Shown here piece after piece: positions 17,456 through 27,168 of a stretch of DNA of 64,000 nt; the stretch's first letter is position 1, and each line of letters starts with the position of its first letter. The stretch is from Verrucomicrobia bacterium SCGC AAA164-E04 (lineage in GTDB: Bacteria; Verrucomicrobiota; Verrucomicrobiia; Limisphaerales; AAA164-E04), in assembly GCA_000383715.1 (NCBI GenBank), contig KB911851.1, positions 10,997 through 74,996 on the forward strand, given 5' to 3'. The notes under the pieces were generated by a model, which had not been told where the DNA came from, did not search any database, and was given only the letters and a program-made list of their open reading frames with translations. The position numbers were made by a program, and so were the translations under genes.

Positions 17456-19468
17456 TCACCCTTGAATACGTCCGAATTTTTTCTCCAGCTCATTGAAACT
17501 CATCTCCATGAGAGTCGGTCTGCCGTGTGGGCAGGTGTAAGGCATATCGCAAACCTTCAAATCATCGAGCAATTTTTCAAGTTCCGGTCCGCGCAGCATG
17601 TCGTTGGCCTTTACCGCGTGCCGACAGACAGTCTTGGCAATGACGTCTTCGCCCAATCGCAGCTTATTGACATCACCGGATTCTTTCAATGTGTCGATGA
17701 CATCGAGAATGAACTGCCGCATGTTTTTTGTTTTCACAAAAGGGGGTAAGGCATCAAGGATGAAGGTTTGGTCGCCAAATTCTCTCAGTTCCACGCCTAG
17801 ATTCTGAAATTTGCTCATTACTCTATGAACAAATTGAGTGTCTCTTGGGTTGAGTTCAATTGTTTCAGCCAGAAGCAATCGCTGGGAAGGTGCTTCTCCA
17901 TGCTCCAATTCCTTGAGCATTTTTTCAAACAGGATTCGCTCATGAGCTGCATGCTGATCGAGCAGCACAAGGCCACGATCAGATTCCAACAGGACATATA
18001 ACTTGCCCAACACACCAATGATCCGCATGGGAACCGCCAGCAAGGGGGTCGGAGCCCCAATGTTCGATGAAATGGGTGGAGTCTCTGTTGCTGCCGAGGG
18101 TGATGGTATTTCGATGCTCGCTTCCTGATGTGTGCGAGGTTCCCAATCAGATGCTGTTTGGTTATCCGGTTGAGATTTAGGTTGGTTCAATGACCTGGAT
18201 GGATCTTTCGGAGAACTCTTGGGGGGTATGCCTTCGAAAGAAGGAAGAGAAATGACGTCCGATTTGGGTGTCATGGGGCTCGACGAAGACGTCGACTCAG
18301 TGCCCTGATGAATGTCTTTGCCTGGTTCAGTCGATGTTGATCCTGCGAGATCCCTTTCCTGTTGCTCGTTGCTTCCCGGTGCTGAGGGCGAAGACCCCAT
18401 GGAAAAGTGCAACAAAGTTCGCTTTACTGCCCTCACTGCACATTGTTTCACCGCATACTCATTATGAAATCGAATCTCTTTTTTAGCTGGATGCACGTTC
18501 ACGTCGACAAATGCTGGCGAAAGCTCGAAAAATAGACAGCATACTGGAAATTTACCTTTCATCAGAGAGGTATGATAAGCCTCCTTGAGTGCGAAATTCA
18601 GGGCCCGGTTTTCTATGGGGCGCTGATTGACAAAAAGGTGTTGGTCCGCACGACTAGATCTGGAGACGCCTGGTGCGCCAATGAATCCCCAGATGCGAAC
18701 AGGATGTTCTTCGAAATATTCCTTTTCCTCGTCCCGCACTTTCGTCTGGATGGCATCTGTGAATTCAGCAGGCAGGAGGCGAACCTCATCTGCATACAGG
18801 AATGTCAAACGTTCCTTGAGAGCCTGCATCCTCGATTCCATGGTATCTTCCATGGCAATGGGATTGAGTTGCCATACGGTGCGTTTGTCCTGAATGAACT
18901 TGAATCCAATTTGCGGGTGCGCCAGCATTGCGAGGGTCAAGTAATGTTGAATGTGGCTTTTTTCTGTTTCTTTTGTTCTTAGAAATTTGCGTCGTGCTGG
19001 CATGTTGAAGAATAACTGCCTGACTTCAATGCACGTTCCCACGGGGCTTGACGCAGCCTCAACATGAACCATTTTACCTCCCTGTAATACAATACGCGTC
19101 GCTTCACCATTTTCATTTTCACGTTCTCTGGTGGTCAGGGTAAATCGACTGACACTGGCAATGCTGGGCAGGGCTTCACCTCGGAAACCCATGGTTTGTA
19201 TCTCTGTCAGGTCGTTTGCCTCTCTGATCTTACTGGTGGCATGTCGCTCAAGACACATGAGCGCATCATCGCGCTGCATGCCTGCTCCATCATCGGTAAT
19301 GCGAATAAGACTGCGTCCTCCGGCATCGATCTCCACCGTGATGCGCTTGGCTTGAGCGTCGATGGCGTTTTCAACCAGTTCCTTGACAACACTGGCAGGC
19401 CTTTCAACCACCTCGCCGGCAGCGATCTGATTGGCAACATGGTCAGGCAGCATTCGAATGCGATTCAT
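17456..19468 (-). CDS. mutL: DNA mismatch repair protein MutL
   Basis: The 670-residue protein starts with the GHKL ATPase domain: IAAGEVVERPASVVKELVENAIDA, DDGAGM, and TMGFRGEALPSIASV. A long Ser/Pro-rich linker (about 360-460) joins it to the dimerisation domain. The C-terminal domain has the endonuclease motif DQHA-x2-E-x4-E (DQHAAHERILFEK, from residue 504) and CPHGRPTLMEMS. MutL links MutS mismatch recognition to strand cutting; the motif means this MutL nicks DNA itself, as in bacteria without MutH. It is divergent from rnr across 150 bases. The ATG start is conventional. Confidence 0.95.
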   Translation of the reverse strand: MNRIRMLPDHVANQIAAGEVVERPASVVKELVENAIDAQAKRITVEIDAGGRSLIRITDDGAGMQRDDALMCLERHATSKIREANDLTEIQTMGFRGEALPSIASVSRFTLTTRERENENGEATRIVLQGGKMVHVEAASSPVGTCIEVRQLFFNMPARRKFLRTKETEKSHIQHYLTLAMLAHPQIGFKFIQDKRTVWQLNPIAMEDTMESRMQALKERLTFLYADEVRLLPAEFTDAIQTKVRDEEKEYFEEHPVRIWGFIGAPGVSRSSRADQHLFVNQRPIENRALNFALKEAYHTSLMKGKFPVCCLFFELSPAFVDVNVHPAKKEIRFHNEYAVKQCAVRAVKRTLLHFSMGSSPSAPGSNEQQERDLAGSTSTEPGKDIHQGTESTSSSSPMTPKSDVISLPSFEGIPPKSSPKDPSRSLNQPKSQPDNQTASDWEPRTHQEASIEIPSPSAATETPPISSNIGAPTPLLAVPMRIIGVLGKLYVLLESDRGLVLLDQHAAHERILFEKMLKELEHGEAPSQRLLLAETIELNPRDTQFVHRVMSKFQNLGVELREFGDQTFILDALPPFVKTKNMRQFILDVIDTLKESGDVNKLRLGEDVIAKTVCRHAVKANDMLRGPELEKLLDDLKVCDMPYTCPHGRPTLMEMSFNELEKKFGRIQG

Positions 19469-19618
19469 GCCACCACTCTAAATAATCCGAGCCGCGGTGG
19501 GCAATCACCCTTTTGCATGGAATTGAGAGGGCGCTTATTCCAACTGTCTTTCTCTATTGTATGAAAAACCACAACAGGTATCTTCAGTGGAAGGTTCATG
19601 AGGGGCTTGTGCTAGATT

Positions 19619-21859
19619 ATGGATGATAAAATTTTAAAATTGTTAGGACGTCGTGACTATGTCCCGGCCAACATTCCCGAGCTTTTGCGCGGGCTTCGCC
19701 TGAGCGCCAATCAACAGCAACAATTGCAGAAGAACCTGCGCATTCTGGAACGTTCCGGGCAGGTTGCAAGAATCAAGGGGAATCGCTACATCTTACCAGC
19801 GGAAGCTGATTTGATCTCCGGGCGCATTCAGATTACACGTCAAGGCAGAGGTTTCCTCACGCCGGATGACCCCAGTATAAGTGAGATTTCCATCCCCGCC
19901 AACAGCACCTCCACCGCCATGCATGAAGATCTTGTATTGGTGCGGCGCGATATTCGTGTCAAGCACGGCAGCATTTCCCGCGAAGCTCCCTGCACTGGGA
20001 CTGTGGTGCGTGTTTTGGAACGACGGCGCAAGAATATTGTTGGTACCCTGAAACGCGGCAAGCAGTTCCTTTATGTCATTCCTGACGACACCCGGATGCC
20101 TCAGGATATCTATGTGCCGCCTCCCAAAGATGTGGGACGTTCGGCCAGGGAAGGGGACAAGGTCGTGGTTGAATTGTTACACTGGGAATCCCGGCATACC
20201 AATCCTGAAGGTCAAATCACAGAAGTGCTTGGGCCACCAACAGCCGAAGGTGTGGATATGCTGGGTGTGCTGCGACAATATGAACTCCCATTAAAATTTC
20301 CCCGCAAGGTTCTTCAGGAAGTGCGGCATTTCGGTAATGAAGTTGCTCCTTCAGAGTTTGCGGATCGTGTGGATTGCAGGAAACATCAGGTCATCACGAT
20401 AGATCCTCATGATGCCCGTGATTTCGATGATGCTTTCTTTCTTAAAAAAATAGAGACCGGCTGGAAACTTTGGGTCCACATCGCTGATGTATCGCATTAT
20501 GTGAAATCTGGCTCTGCTCTGGATGTTGAAGCTCGAAAACGTGGAAACTCAACCTATCTGGTTGATCGCGTGATTCCCATGCTTCCAGAGGCTCTGAGCA
20601 ATGAACTCTGTTCACTCAAACCTGAGGTTGATCGTTTAACGAAATGTGTTGAGTTTCAGCTCAATCAGCAAGGTCACGTGAAGCGCTTCACGTGTTATGC
20701 TGCCATCATTCATTCCAAAAGACGATACGCCTATGAGCAAGCACTGTCTATCATCCGGGCCAAGCCAAAGGATTCCATTGAACGAATGCTGCATGACGCG
20801 CACAAGCTGGCCCAAAAAGTGCGGCAGCTGCGCTTCAAGGCAGGTGCCTTGGAGTTGGATTTCCCAGAGACAAAGATCCGACTGAATGAGAAGGGATTTG
20901 TGCAGGATATTGAACTCAGCAGGAGTGATGAGTCACATCAATTGATTGAGGAATTCATGCTTCTGGCGAACGAGGCTGTTGCGTTGCGATCCAGTAAACT
21001 AAAACGGACAACCATTCATCGTGTTCATGAAAAACCGGACCCGATCCGTCTGCAGGAATATCGTGAGAATGTGCTGGCACATGACGTTCCTTGCGGCAAT
21101 CTGACGAAACCGATAGAGGTTCAGAAACTCCTGAAACGGCTGGGTAAATTGAGTATTGGTCCTGCCTTGAAGATCGGATTCCTGAAATCATTGATGCGGG
21201 CCTGTTACTCCGTGGAGTCTCTGGGGCATTACGGACTGGCTAAATCCAACTACACTCATTTCACCTCTCCAATTCGGCGCTATGCGGATCTGGTGGTGCA
21301 TCGGACTTTATTCGACTATTCCAAGACTCCCCTCACAGCCCTGAAGCAAACTGCCGAGCACCTTTCGGTCACAGAACGCAATTCTTCGGATGCTGAGCGC
21401 GACAGTAAAAATGTAAAACTTTTCGCTTACCTGACTTCCCAGCTCACGTCGGGTAAACTGGTGCATTATGATGCGATGGTTACCGAGATTCGTAATTTCG
21501 GGTTTTTTGTGGAGGTTCCAAACCTTGGGATGTCAGGTCTTGTGCCGCTCTCGATCCTTGATGATGATTTTTATGAAATAGATCAGCGAGGGACCCAGAT
21601 TACCGGGCGCCGTAACCGAAGGACCATCAGGCTTGGGCAGGATATCAAGGTTGTGATTGCCAAAGTGGATCCATTCAAAAAACAGGTGGATTTCCGACTG
21701 CTTCAGTCCGGTAAAAAGAGTTCAGGAAAAAGGAGATTGTCCGGCAATCAGCCCAAAAAGGTAAAAAAGAAATCCAGCTCTCAAAATCGTAGACGAACCG
21801 TTCCTGATAAAAAAACTGTAACAAAGAGGAAAAGTAAAAGTCGTGAGACATCATCCTAA
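19619..21859 (+). CDS. rnr: Ribonuclease R
   Basis: The 746-residue protein has an N-terminal winged-helix and cold-shock segment, then the RNB domain with TIDPHDARDFDDAF (about residue 260; the Asp cluster binds Mg2+) and HFTSPIRRYADLVVHR (about 546). An S1 RNA-binding domain follows (about 615-690). The C-terminal tail of about 45 residues is Lys/Arg/Ser-rich, as in RNase R rather than RNase II. It is a 3'-5' exoribonuclease that degrades structured RNA and helps tmRNA-linked quality control. The ATG lies 150 bases from the divergent mutL start. Confidence 0.94.
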   Translation: MDDKILKLLGRRDYVPANIPELLRGLRLSANQQQQLQKNLRILERSGQVARIKGNRYILPAEADLISGRIQITRQGRGFLTPDDPSISEISIPANSTSTAMHEDLVLVRRDIRVKHGSISREAPCTGTVVRVLERRRKNIVGTLKRGKQFLYVIPDDTRMPQDIYVPPPKDVGRSAREGDKVVVELLHWESRHTNPEGQITEVLGPPTAEGVDMLGVLRQYELPLKFPRKVLQEVRHFGNEVAPSEFADRVDCRKHQVITIDPHDARDFDDAFFLKKIETGWKLWVHIADVSHYVKSGSALDVEARKRGNSTYLVDRVIPMLPEALSNELCSLKPEVDRLTKCVEFQLNQQGHVKRFTCYAAIIHSKRRYAYEQALSIIRAKPKDSIERMLHDAHKLAQKVRQLRFKAGALELDFPETKIRLNEKGFVQDIELSRSDESHQLIEEFMLLANEAVALRSSKLKRTTIHRVHEKPDPIRLQEYRENVLAHDVPCGNLTKPIEVQKLLKRLGKLSIGPALKIGFLKSLMRACYSVESLGHYGLAKSNYTHFTSPIRRYADLVVHRTLFDYSKTPLTALKQTAEHLSVTERNSSDAERDSKNVKLFAYLTSQLTSGKLVHYDAMVTEIRNFGFFVEVPNLGMSGLVPLSILDDDFYEIDQRGTQITGRRNRRTIRLGQDIKVVIAKVDPFKKQVDFRLLQSGKKSSGKRRLSGNQPKKVKKKSSSQNRRRTVPDKKTVTKRKSKSRETSS

Positions 21860-21921
21860 CGTGGCAAGGGGAGCCAATACATTTCTTTTGAATGAGTGTG
21901 ATTTTGTGATTCCAACTATGG

Positions 21922-21950
21922 TTGGGTTAGATAGATTGATACCATATTTA
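21922..21950 (+). promoter_or_regulatory. Weak promoter-like boxes before the sialidase gene
   Basis: TTGGGT (21922-21927), a 17-base spacer and TATTTA (21945-21950) lie 16 bases before the sialidase ATG. The boxes are imperfect, and a start near 21957 would leave a leader of only about ten bases. The call is tentative. Confidence 0.25.
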
Positions 21951-21966
21951 TCCAAGAAATCGTATC

Positions 21967-23361
21967 ATGAAATCCTTTAAAGCCTCAACAAATTCGGTTG
22001 CCAGCTCATGGCCTGCCCGGCCGGCCTTACGTTACTTATTAGTCATTCTCCTGTATTCGATCTGCCATGTGGATACACTTTATGCCCAGCAGGTCCTTAG
22101 CCAATCCAAACTGGACGCTCAGGTTATCTTGGGTGTTGAGGATCCCATCACTCTATCATTGGAAAACTTACCACCATTCCTTGAAGCAGACAGTGCTTTA
22201 GGTTTGCTGCGGCACTCTTCTGTTCAAGGACAAGTCCTGCATGTCGCTCCCTCGAATGTCAGGGGGCTTTTCGAAACGCGAGCTGTGAGGACTCCCGAAG
22301 GGGATTTGATGGCGATGTTTCCGGTGGGAAATCACTACGCAGCTGGTGCAGGGAAAGTCAATAGCATGATCATGTATCGCTCTCAAGATGATGGTAAATC
22401 ATGGGAAGGACCAGCTGTTGCTTTTGATATTGAATACAGTCAACATGGGTTCATTCCTCTCATTCCCAAAGGGAGTAAACGCATATACGCATTCGGAACA
22501 CAACCTATCCCGAGTCAATACAGCCGAGAAAAAGGAAAGTTTGAAAATGCACCGATTGGTTTTCGGTGGTCTGATGATGATGGTTATACCTGGAGTCGGG
22601 TTTCACTCATTCAACCTGTGAATGATCCGGGTTTTCTTGGGATGTCTGTGACTCGCATGTGTGAAACTGCCAATGGCGCCTGGTTGCTAGGATCCCATGC
22701 TGCTGACTGGTCGAAAAAACCATTGGAGACGCAACAATATGTCCTGCGGAGTGAGGATCAGGGCGAAACCTGGCATCTCCTGCCAGGGGCTCGCAAAGCT
22801 GGGTGGTCTGTACCGGAGTACAACCGTATGGATGAAGGGCGCCCCATCTGGCTGCAGGGCAGTGAAGTGTTTTTTATGGCTCGCACACCCGCTGGACAGA
22901 TCTGGACGTCCCGAAGTCATGATGATGGGCAATCATGGTCTGACCCGAAACCTTCCTCACTGGTCCATCCCGACGCACCTCCCATGGTATTTCATTCAAG
23001 TGATCGAAAAACGCTCATCAACTTTTTTCACAATCGTCACACTGGAACCCAATACACGGGTTTGTCCGGAACGATGGACGGGATGAAAGACCGATCTGAG
23101 ATTTGGGTGACCCTCTCAAGCGATGGTGGTCGAAATTGGTCAGAGCCACGTTTTCTCTTCGCTAATGCTACTCAGATGAACCCAGAAAAAAATGGATGGT
23201 TCAATCATCAGGTGTCTTACCTCGACGCAGTCATAGACAAAGGAACGATTCATGTTTTCTGTCCACATCTTTGGAACCGAGCAGTCTACCTGACCTTGCA
23301 AGAGTCTGATCTTCAAAAGTTACCAACCAAAGAGATGCTGCAAAAGACTTTGCCACGGTGA
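21967..23361 (+). CDS. Exported BNR-repeat sialidase-like protein
   Basis: The 464-residue protein has a long signal region (hydrophobic run LRYLLVILLYSICHV, cut near YAQQ). Five Asp-box turns (S-x-D-x-G-x-x-W) follow: SQDDGKSW, SDDDGYTW, SEDQGETW, SHDDGQSW and SSDGGRNW. This is the six-bladed propeller of exo-alpha-sialidases (GH33) and related BNR proteins. It may cut sialic acid or a similar sugar from glycans, but the three-Arg cluster cannot be confirmed by eye. It is followed by a DUF1549 gene 118 bases later. Confidence 0.8.
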   Translation: MKSFKASTNSVASSWPARPALRYLLVILLYSICHVDTLYAQQVLSQSKLDAQVILGVEDPITLSLENLPPFLEADSALGLLRHSSVQGQVLHVAPSNVRGLFETRAVRTPEGDLMAMFPVGNHYAAGAGKVNSMIMYRSQDDGKSWEGPAVAFDIEYSQHGFIPLIPKGSKRIYAFGTQPIPSQYSREKGKFENAPIGFRWSDDDGYTWSRVSLIQPVNDPGFLGMSVTRMCETANGAWLLGSHAADWSKKPLETQQYVLRSEDQGETWHLLPGARKAGWSVPEYNRMDEGRPIWLQGSEVFFMARTPAGQIWTSRSHDDGQSWSDPKPSSLVHPDAPPMVFHSSDRKTLINFFHNRHTGTQYTGLSGTMDGMKDRSEIWVTLSSDGGRNWSEPRFLFANATQMNPEKNGWFNHQVSYLDAVIDKGTIHVFCPHLWNRAVYLTLQESDLQKLPTKEMLQKTLPR

Positions 23362-23478
23362 AAATGCTTTGGGTATTGATAAGCCGCAATCAGATGGGAC
23401 AGCCGACGGGATTTGAGGTTTGTAAAAACGGCTTCATTCAGGCTTGATCGACGCACCATATATTTGCAATATGGTGAC

Positions 23479-25680
23479 ATGCATCCAGACTCCGCTCGGA
23501 AACAAAATGGCCTGCTCATTCGGGCCTTTCATTACTTTTGCTGGGTTAACGTTTTTGTTTCTTTTGCATGTTTTGGAGAATCGAAGGAATGGCCTTTTTA
23601 TCCGCCTCAAGCCGTTGAGCCGCCTCAGGTTCAATCCAGTGGTCGAGTTCAAAATGGAGTTGATGCATTTCTTCTCGCCAAACTCGAAGATCAGGAACTG
23701 AGTTACTCACCCAAAGCACCCAGGGAGACACTTATTCGCAGACTCTATTTTGATTTGATAGGATTACCCCCTTCGCCAGATAAAATAGAAACTTTTGTAA
23801 ATAATGGCGATCCTGATGCCTACAAGGCCTTGGTTGATTCGCTCCTTGATGACCCTCGTCATGGTGAGCGTTGGGCCAAGTTCTGGCTCGATCTAGCTCG
23901 TTACGCCGATACCGCAGGCTACGAGGGAGATCCTGATTTGCCTCATGCCTGGCGATACCGTGACTATGTGATTGACTCTATCAACCGCGACAAACCCTAT
24001 GATCAATTCATCAAGGAGCAAATCGCAGGCGATGAGTTCAATGCTGTCATGGGGGCAGGTGAGCTTCCTCAACCCAAGCCCGAGCATATGGTTGCCATGA
24101 CTTTTTTGCGGCTTGCCCCTTTTACCGAACCTCGTGGAGATGAGACCCGCCACGAAATGCTCAGCGAGATGACTTCCACTGTGGGATCCGTTTTTCTGGG
24201 GCTGACGGTGGGGTGTGCGAAATGTCATGATCATAAATACGACAGAATTCCTACCAGAGACTTCTATCGAATGAAGGCTTTTTTCAATACGGTTCAGTTG
24301 ATGCCCCCTGAGCGTGGAGATGCCTTTCAGATCGGTGGATCACTTCCAGCAGCCTTTTATCGGAAAGGTGAGTCCGAATGGGCAGAGGCCAAGCGTAAAG
24401 AGATTCGATCCGACACGCAGAGATTTGAAGCTCTCAAGACGCGCCTTGAACTGCGTGCTCCAGCCCAAAAGGAACAAGATGAGAATGTATCAGAGGCCTC
24501 CGACGATGAGTTTGATTTTGAATCCTGGATCCTTTCTTCGACCAATAGGTCCATTACCTCAGAAGAGCGCCTTCAATATGTCAGGCTGAAACACAAAAAA
24601 GATTTTGCCGCTCAACAACTCAAGCGCCTGGCTCCACAGTCCATGTCCCTGCGGCATTCTTTTGGCCCTCCTTACGAACCCGGGGTGCCTGTTTCTCGAG
24701 TGATGATACGTGGTGAATATGATAGTCCAGGCGAAGTCGTCCTGGCTGGGTTTCCTTCTTGTATCACCGGGCATCAGAAGCCTGCAGAGATTCGTTTGGA
24801 CCCCTTTAAACGCTGGCCAACTCGAAGTCGAAGGATGACTCTGGCTAACTGGATTGCCTCGGACAAAAATCCCATGACTGCGCGCGTTATCGTGAATCGT
24901 CTGTGGATGCATCATTTTGGAGGGGGGTTGGTTGAAACACCCAGTGATTTCGGCGCCCTGAGTGGTGGGGTTTCACACCAGAGATTACTGGACTGGCTTG
25001 CCCTTAAATTGGTGAAGGAGAACTGGAGCTTGAAAGCGATTCACCGTCTCATTGTGCACTCATCCGCCTATCAACAAAGCTCAACACAATTTACCTCACG
25101 CTGTCTGGAACTGGATCCGGATAATCGTCTTCTGGGGCGATTTTCGCGTCGTCGATTGGAAGCCGAAGCCATTCGAGATTCCATTCTTCATGTGAGTGGA
25201 AGACTCAACCCGGAAATGTATGGGCTACCCATATTTCCTGCCTTGCCTGATGGGATAGAGGACAGTGTCAAGTATTCCAGGAGTAAATGGGCAACGACCT
25301 ACGGGGCTGAAAGTCGCAAGCGAAGTATTTACGTTTATCAGCAACGCACCCTTACCATGCCATTCATGCAGAATTTTGACAGCTTGGTGTGTGAAGATAC
25401 GGTGCCCAAACGGCAACTCTCTGTTACTCCATTGCAGGCACTGGCAATGTATAACGGAATCCTGGTCAACGAGGAGTCAGAACATTTTGCCAGAAGGATC
25501 GCAAAGGAAGGCAAATCTGATCCAGAGGCCCGTGTTGTCATGGCTTATCAGTTGGCGCTCGGTCGTCTACCTGATGATCAGGAACTTGGCTCGCTCATCG
25601 GATTCGCCAATTCGATAGAGGGACTCACCCGCATGACCCGAATTTTATTCAACACAAGCGAATTTATTTATGTCGATTAA
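23479..25680 (+). CDS. DUF1549/DUF1553 (PSCyt2/PSD1) heme-motif protein
   Basis: The 733-residue protein has a signal region, then DUF1549 (LIRRLYFDLIGLPPSPDKIETFV; HGERWAKFWLDLARYAD) with a c-type heme motif CAKCH at residues 246-250. A charged linker (KEQDENVSEASDDEFDFESW) and DUF1553 (NWIASDKNPMTARVIVNRLWMHHFGGGLVETPSDFG; FSRRRLEAEAIRDS; FAMYNGIL region) follow. The N-terminal PSCyt1 domain found in longer relatives is absent. The family is expanded in Planctomycetota and Verrucomicrobiota, with periplasmic redox or polysaccharide-related roles proposed and not proven. ATG 23479 is chosen over TTG 23413. Its stop overlaps the DUF1501 start by 11 bases. Confidence 0.86.
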   Translation: MHPDSARKQNGLLIRAFHYFCWVNVFVSFACFGESKEWPFYPPQAVEPPQVQSSGRVQNGVDAFLLAKLEDQELSYSPKAPRETLIRRLYFDLIGLPPSPDKIETFVNNGDPDAYKALVDSLLDDPRHGERWAKFWLDLARYADTAGYEGDPDLPHAWRYRDYVIDSINRDKPYDQFIKEQIAGDEFNAVMGAGELPQPKPEHMVAMTFLRLAPFTEPRGDETRHEMLSEMTSTVGSVFLGLTVGCAKCHDHKYDRIPTRDFYRMKAFFNTVQLMPPERGDAFQIGGSLPAAFYRKGESEWAEAKRKEIRSDTQRFEALKTRLELRAPAQKEQDENVSEASDDEFDFESWILSSTNRSITSEERLQYVRLKHKKDFAAQQLKRLAPQSMSLRHSFGPPYEPGVPVSRVMIRGEYDSPGEVVLAGFPSCITGHQKPAEIRLDPFKRWPTRSRRMTLANWIASDKNPMTARVIVNRLWMHHFGGGLVETPSDFGALSGGVSHQRLLDWLALKLVKENWSLKAIHRLIVHSSAYQQSSTQFTSRCLELDPDNRLLGRFSRRRLEAEAIRDSILHVSGRLNPEMYGLPIFPALPDGIEDSVKYSRSKWATTYGAESRKRSIYVYQQRTLTMPFMQNFDSLVCEDTVPKRQLSVTPLQALAMYNGILVNEESEHFARRIAKEGKSDPEARVVMAYQLALGRLPDDQELGSLIGFANSIEGLTRMTRILFNTSEFIYVD

Positions 25681-27133
25681 CGCCCATCCCGGTTCTCTCA
25701 TTCCAAGGAGGCAATTTTTAACAAACGCCTGGAATGGCATAGGAGCATTCGGTTTGGCAGGTTTGCTGGGCGAAGATCTTCTGGCAGGCCCGGTGACGCC
25801 CGCCAACGGTCCGCTCACACCCCAAAAACCGCATTTTCCTCGCAAAGCAAAGCATTGTATCTTTTTGTTTATGCAGGGGGGCGTTTCCCAAATGGATGCT
25901 TTTGAAAATAAGCCCTTGTTGCGAGAGTTGCATGGAAAACCTATTTCAGGAAATACTTCAGTCAAAGGCGAATTACAGGGGCGACTTTCATTTCCGCACG
26001 TGTGTGTAGGCAGTCCATTTGATTTCAAGCAATATGGGGATTCTGCAAGGTGGATGTCCGAACTCTTCCCGAATATGGCGCGTCGTGTGGATGACATGGC
26101 TTTCGTTCATGGTATCAAGACAGACAACCAGAATCACGGTCCTTCGACTTATCACGTGAACACCGGAAGCCAATTTCCCGGTAGTCCCTCAGTTGGATCC
26201 TGGATTCAATATGGACTTGGAACGCTCAACCAGAACATGCCAGGGTATATCGTCATTCAAGATCCCAGAGGTGCTCCCTGCAATGGTGCTGCGGTCTGGG
26301 CCAATGGCTACTTGCCAGCGGTGCATCAGGGAACTTTGTTGCGTGATCATGGCAACCCAATCCTTAACCTTCATTCGCCTGCAAACTTAAGCACTTCCCA
26401 ACAGCGAGAAGAATTTGATCTTATCCGGGAACTCAACGAAGGCCACCTGACTCATCGCCCATGGGACTCGGAGCTTGAGTCTCGTATTGCCGCTTATGAG
26501 TTGGCGTTCCGCATGCAAACGGCGGCTCCTGAGGCCGTTGATTTATCGGGTGAACCGGAATCGATTCGCAAACTTTACGGCCTTGATAAAGAGCATACCC
26601 GGGGATTCGGTAGGCAATGTCTGCTGGCAAGACGCATGGTGGAGCGTGGGGTACGCTACTCACTATTGATCCACGGTGTTCAGATTGGTTCTCATAGCTG
26701 GGATGATCATGGCAATGTGGAAGGCGGGATGAGGAAACACAGCAGAGAGGTTGATCAGCCGGTCGCGGCTTTGCTCGAAGATCTGGACAACCGAGGCTTA
26801 CTGGAGGAGACGCTGGTCGTCTGGGCATCAGAGATGGGAAGAACGCCGTTTGTCAACAGTCTCGAAATGCCCAAGAATCCAGGACGGGAGCATAACTCCT
26901 ATGGGCTTTGCATGTGGATGGCTGGAGGAGATGTCAAAAGAGGCGCCACTGTTGGGGAAACGGATGCATTCAGTCTGCGGTCTGTTGGAAAGCCCATCCA
27001 CATCCGTGATGTGCACGCGACCATTTTAGATTTAATGGGTTTGCATGACGAGGACCTTACCTTCCGTCATGCCGGTAGAATCCGTAAGCTCACCGATATT
27101 GGTGGCCATGTGCTGCATGATGTGATTGGCTGA
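25670..27133 (+). CDS. DUF1501 protein with Tat-like signal, coupled partner
   Basis: The 487-residue protein begins with a twin-arginine signal (IPRRQFLTNAWNGIGAFGLAGLL). The DUF1501 domain covers the rest: KHCIFLFMQGGVSQMDAFENKP, NHGPSTYHVNTGS, SEMGRTPF, HATILDLMGL and the final RIRKLTDIGG. DUF1501 belongs to the alkaline phosphatase/sulfatase superfamily by fold. The ATG lies inside the last codons of the preceding DUF1549 gene (11-base overlap), as in the other two pairs of this window. The two products probably act together outside the cytoplasm. It converges on the second pair with a 35-base gap. Confidence 0.88.
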   Translation: MSINAHPGSLIPRRQFLTNAWNGIGAFGLAGLLGEDLLAGPVTPANGPLTPQKPHFPRKAKHCIFLFMQGGVSQMDAFENKPLLRELHGKPISGNTSVKGELQGRLSFPHVCVGSPFDFKQYGDSARWMSELFPNMARRVDDMAFVHGIKTDNQNHGPSTYHVNTGSQFPGSPSVGSWIQYGLGTLNQNMPGYIVIQDPRGAPCNGAAVWANGYLPAVHQGTLLRDHGNPILNLHSPANLSTSQQREEFDLIRELNEGHLTHRPWDSELESRIAAYELAFRMQTAAPEAVDLSGEPESIRKLYGLDKEHTRGFGRQCLLARRMVERGVRYSLLIHGVQIGSHSWDDHGNVEGGMRKHSREVDQPVAALLEDLDNRGLLEETLVVWASEMGRTPFVNSLEMPKNPGREHNSYGLCMWMAGGDVKRGATVGETDAFSLRSVGKPIHIRDVHATILDLMGLHDEDLTFRHAGRIRKLTDIGGHVLHDVIG

Positions 27134-27168
27134 GCATCATCCGAGCTCATGTGCTCCTTTCAGAAGTC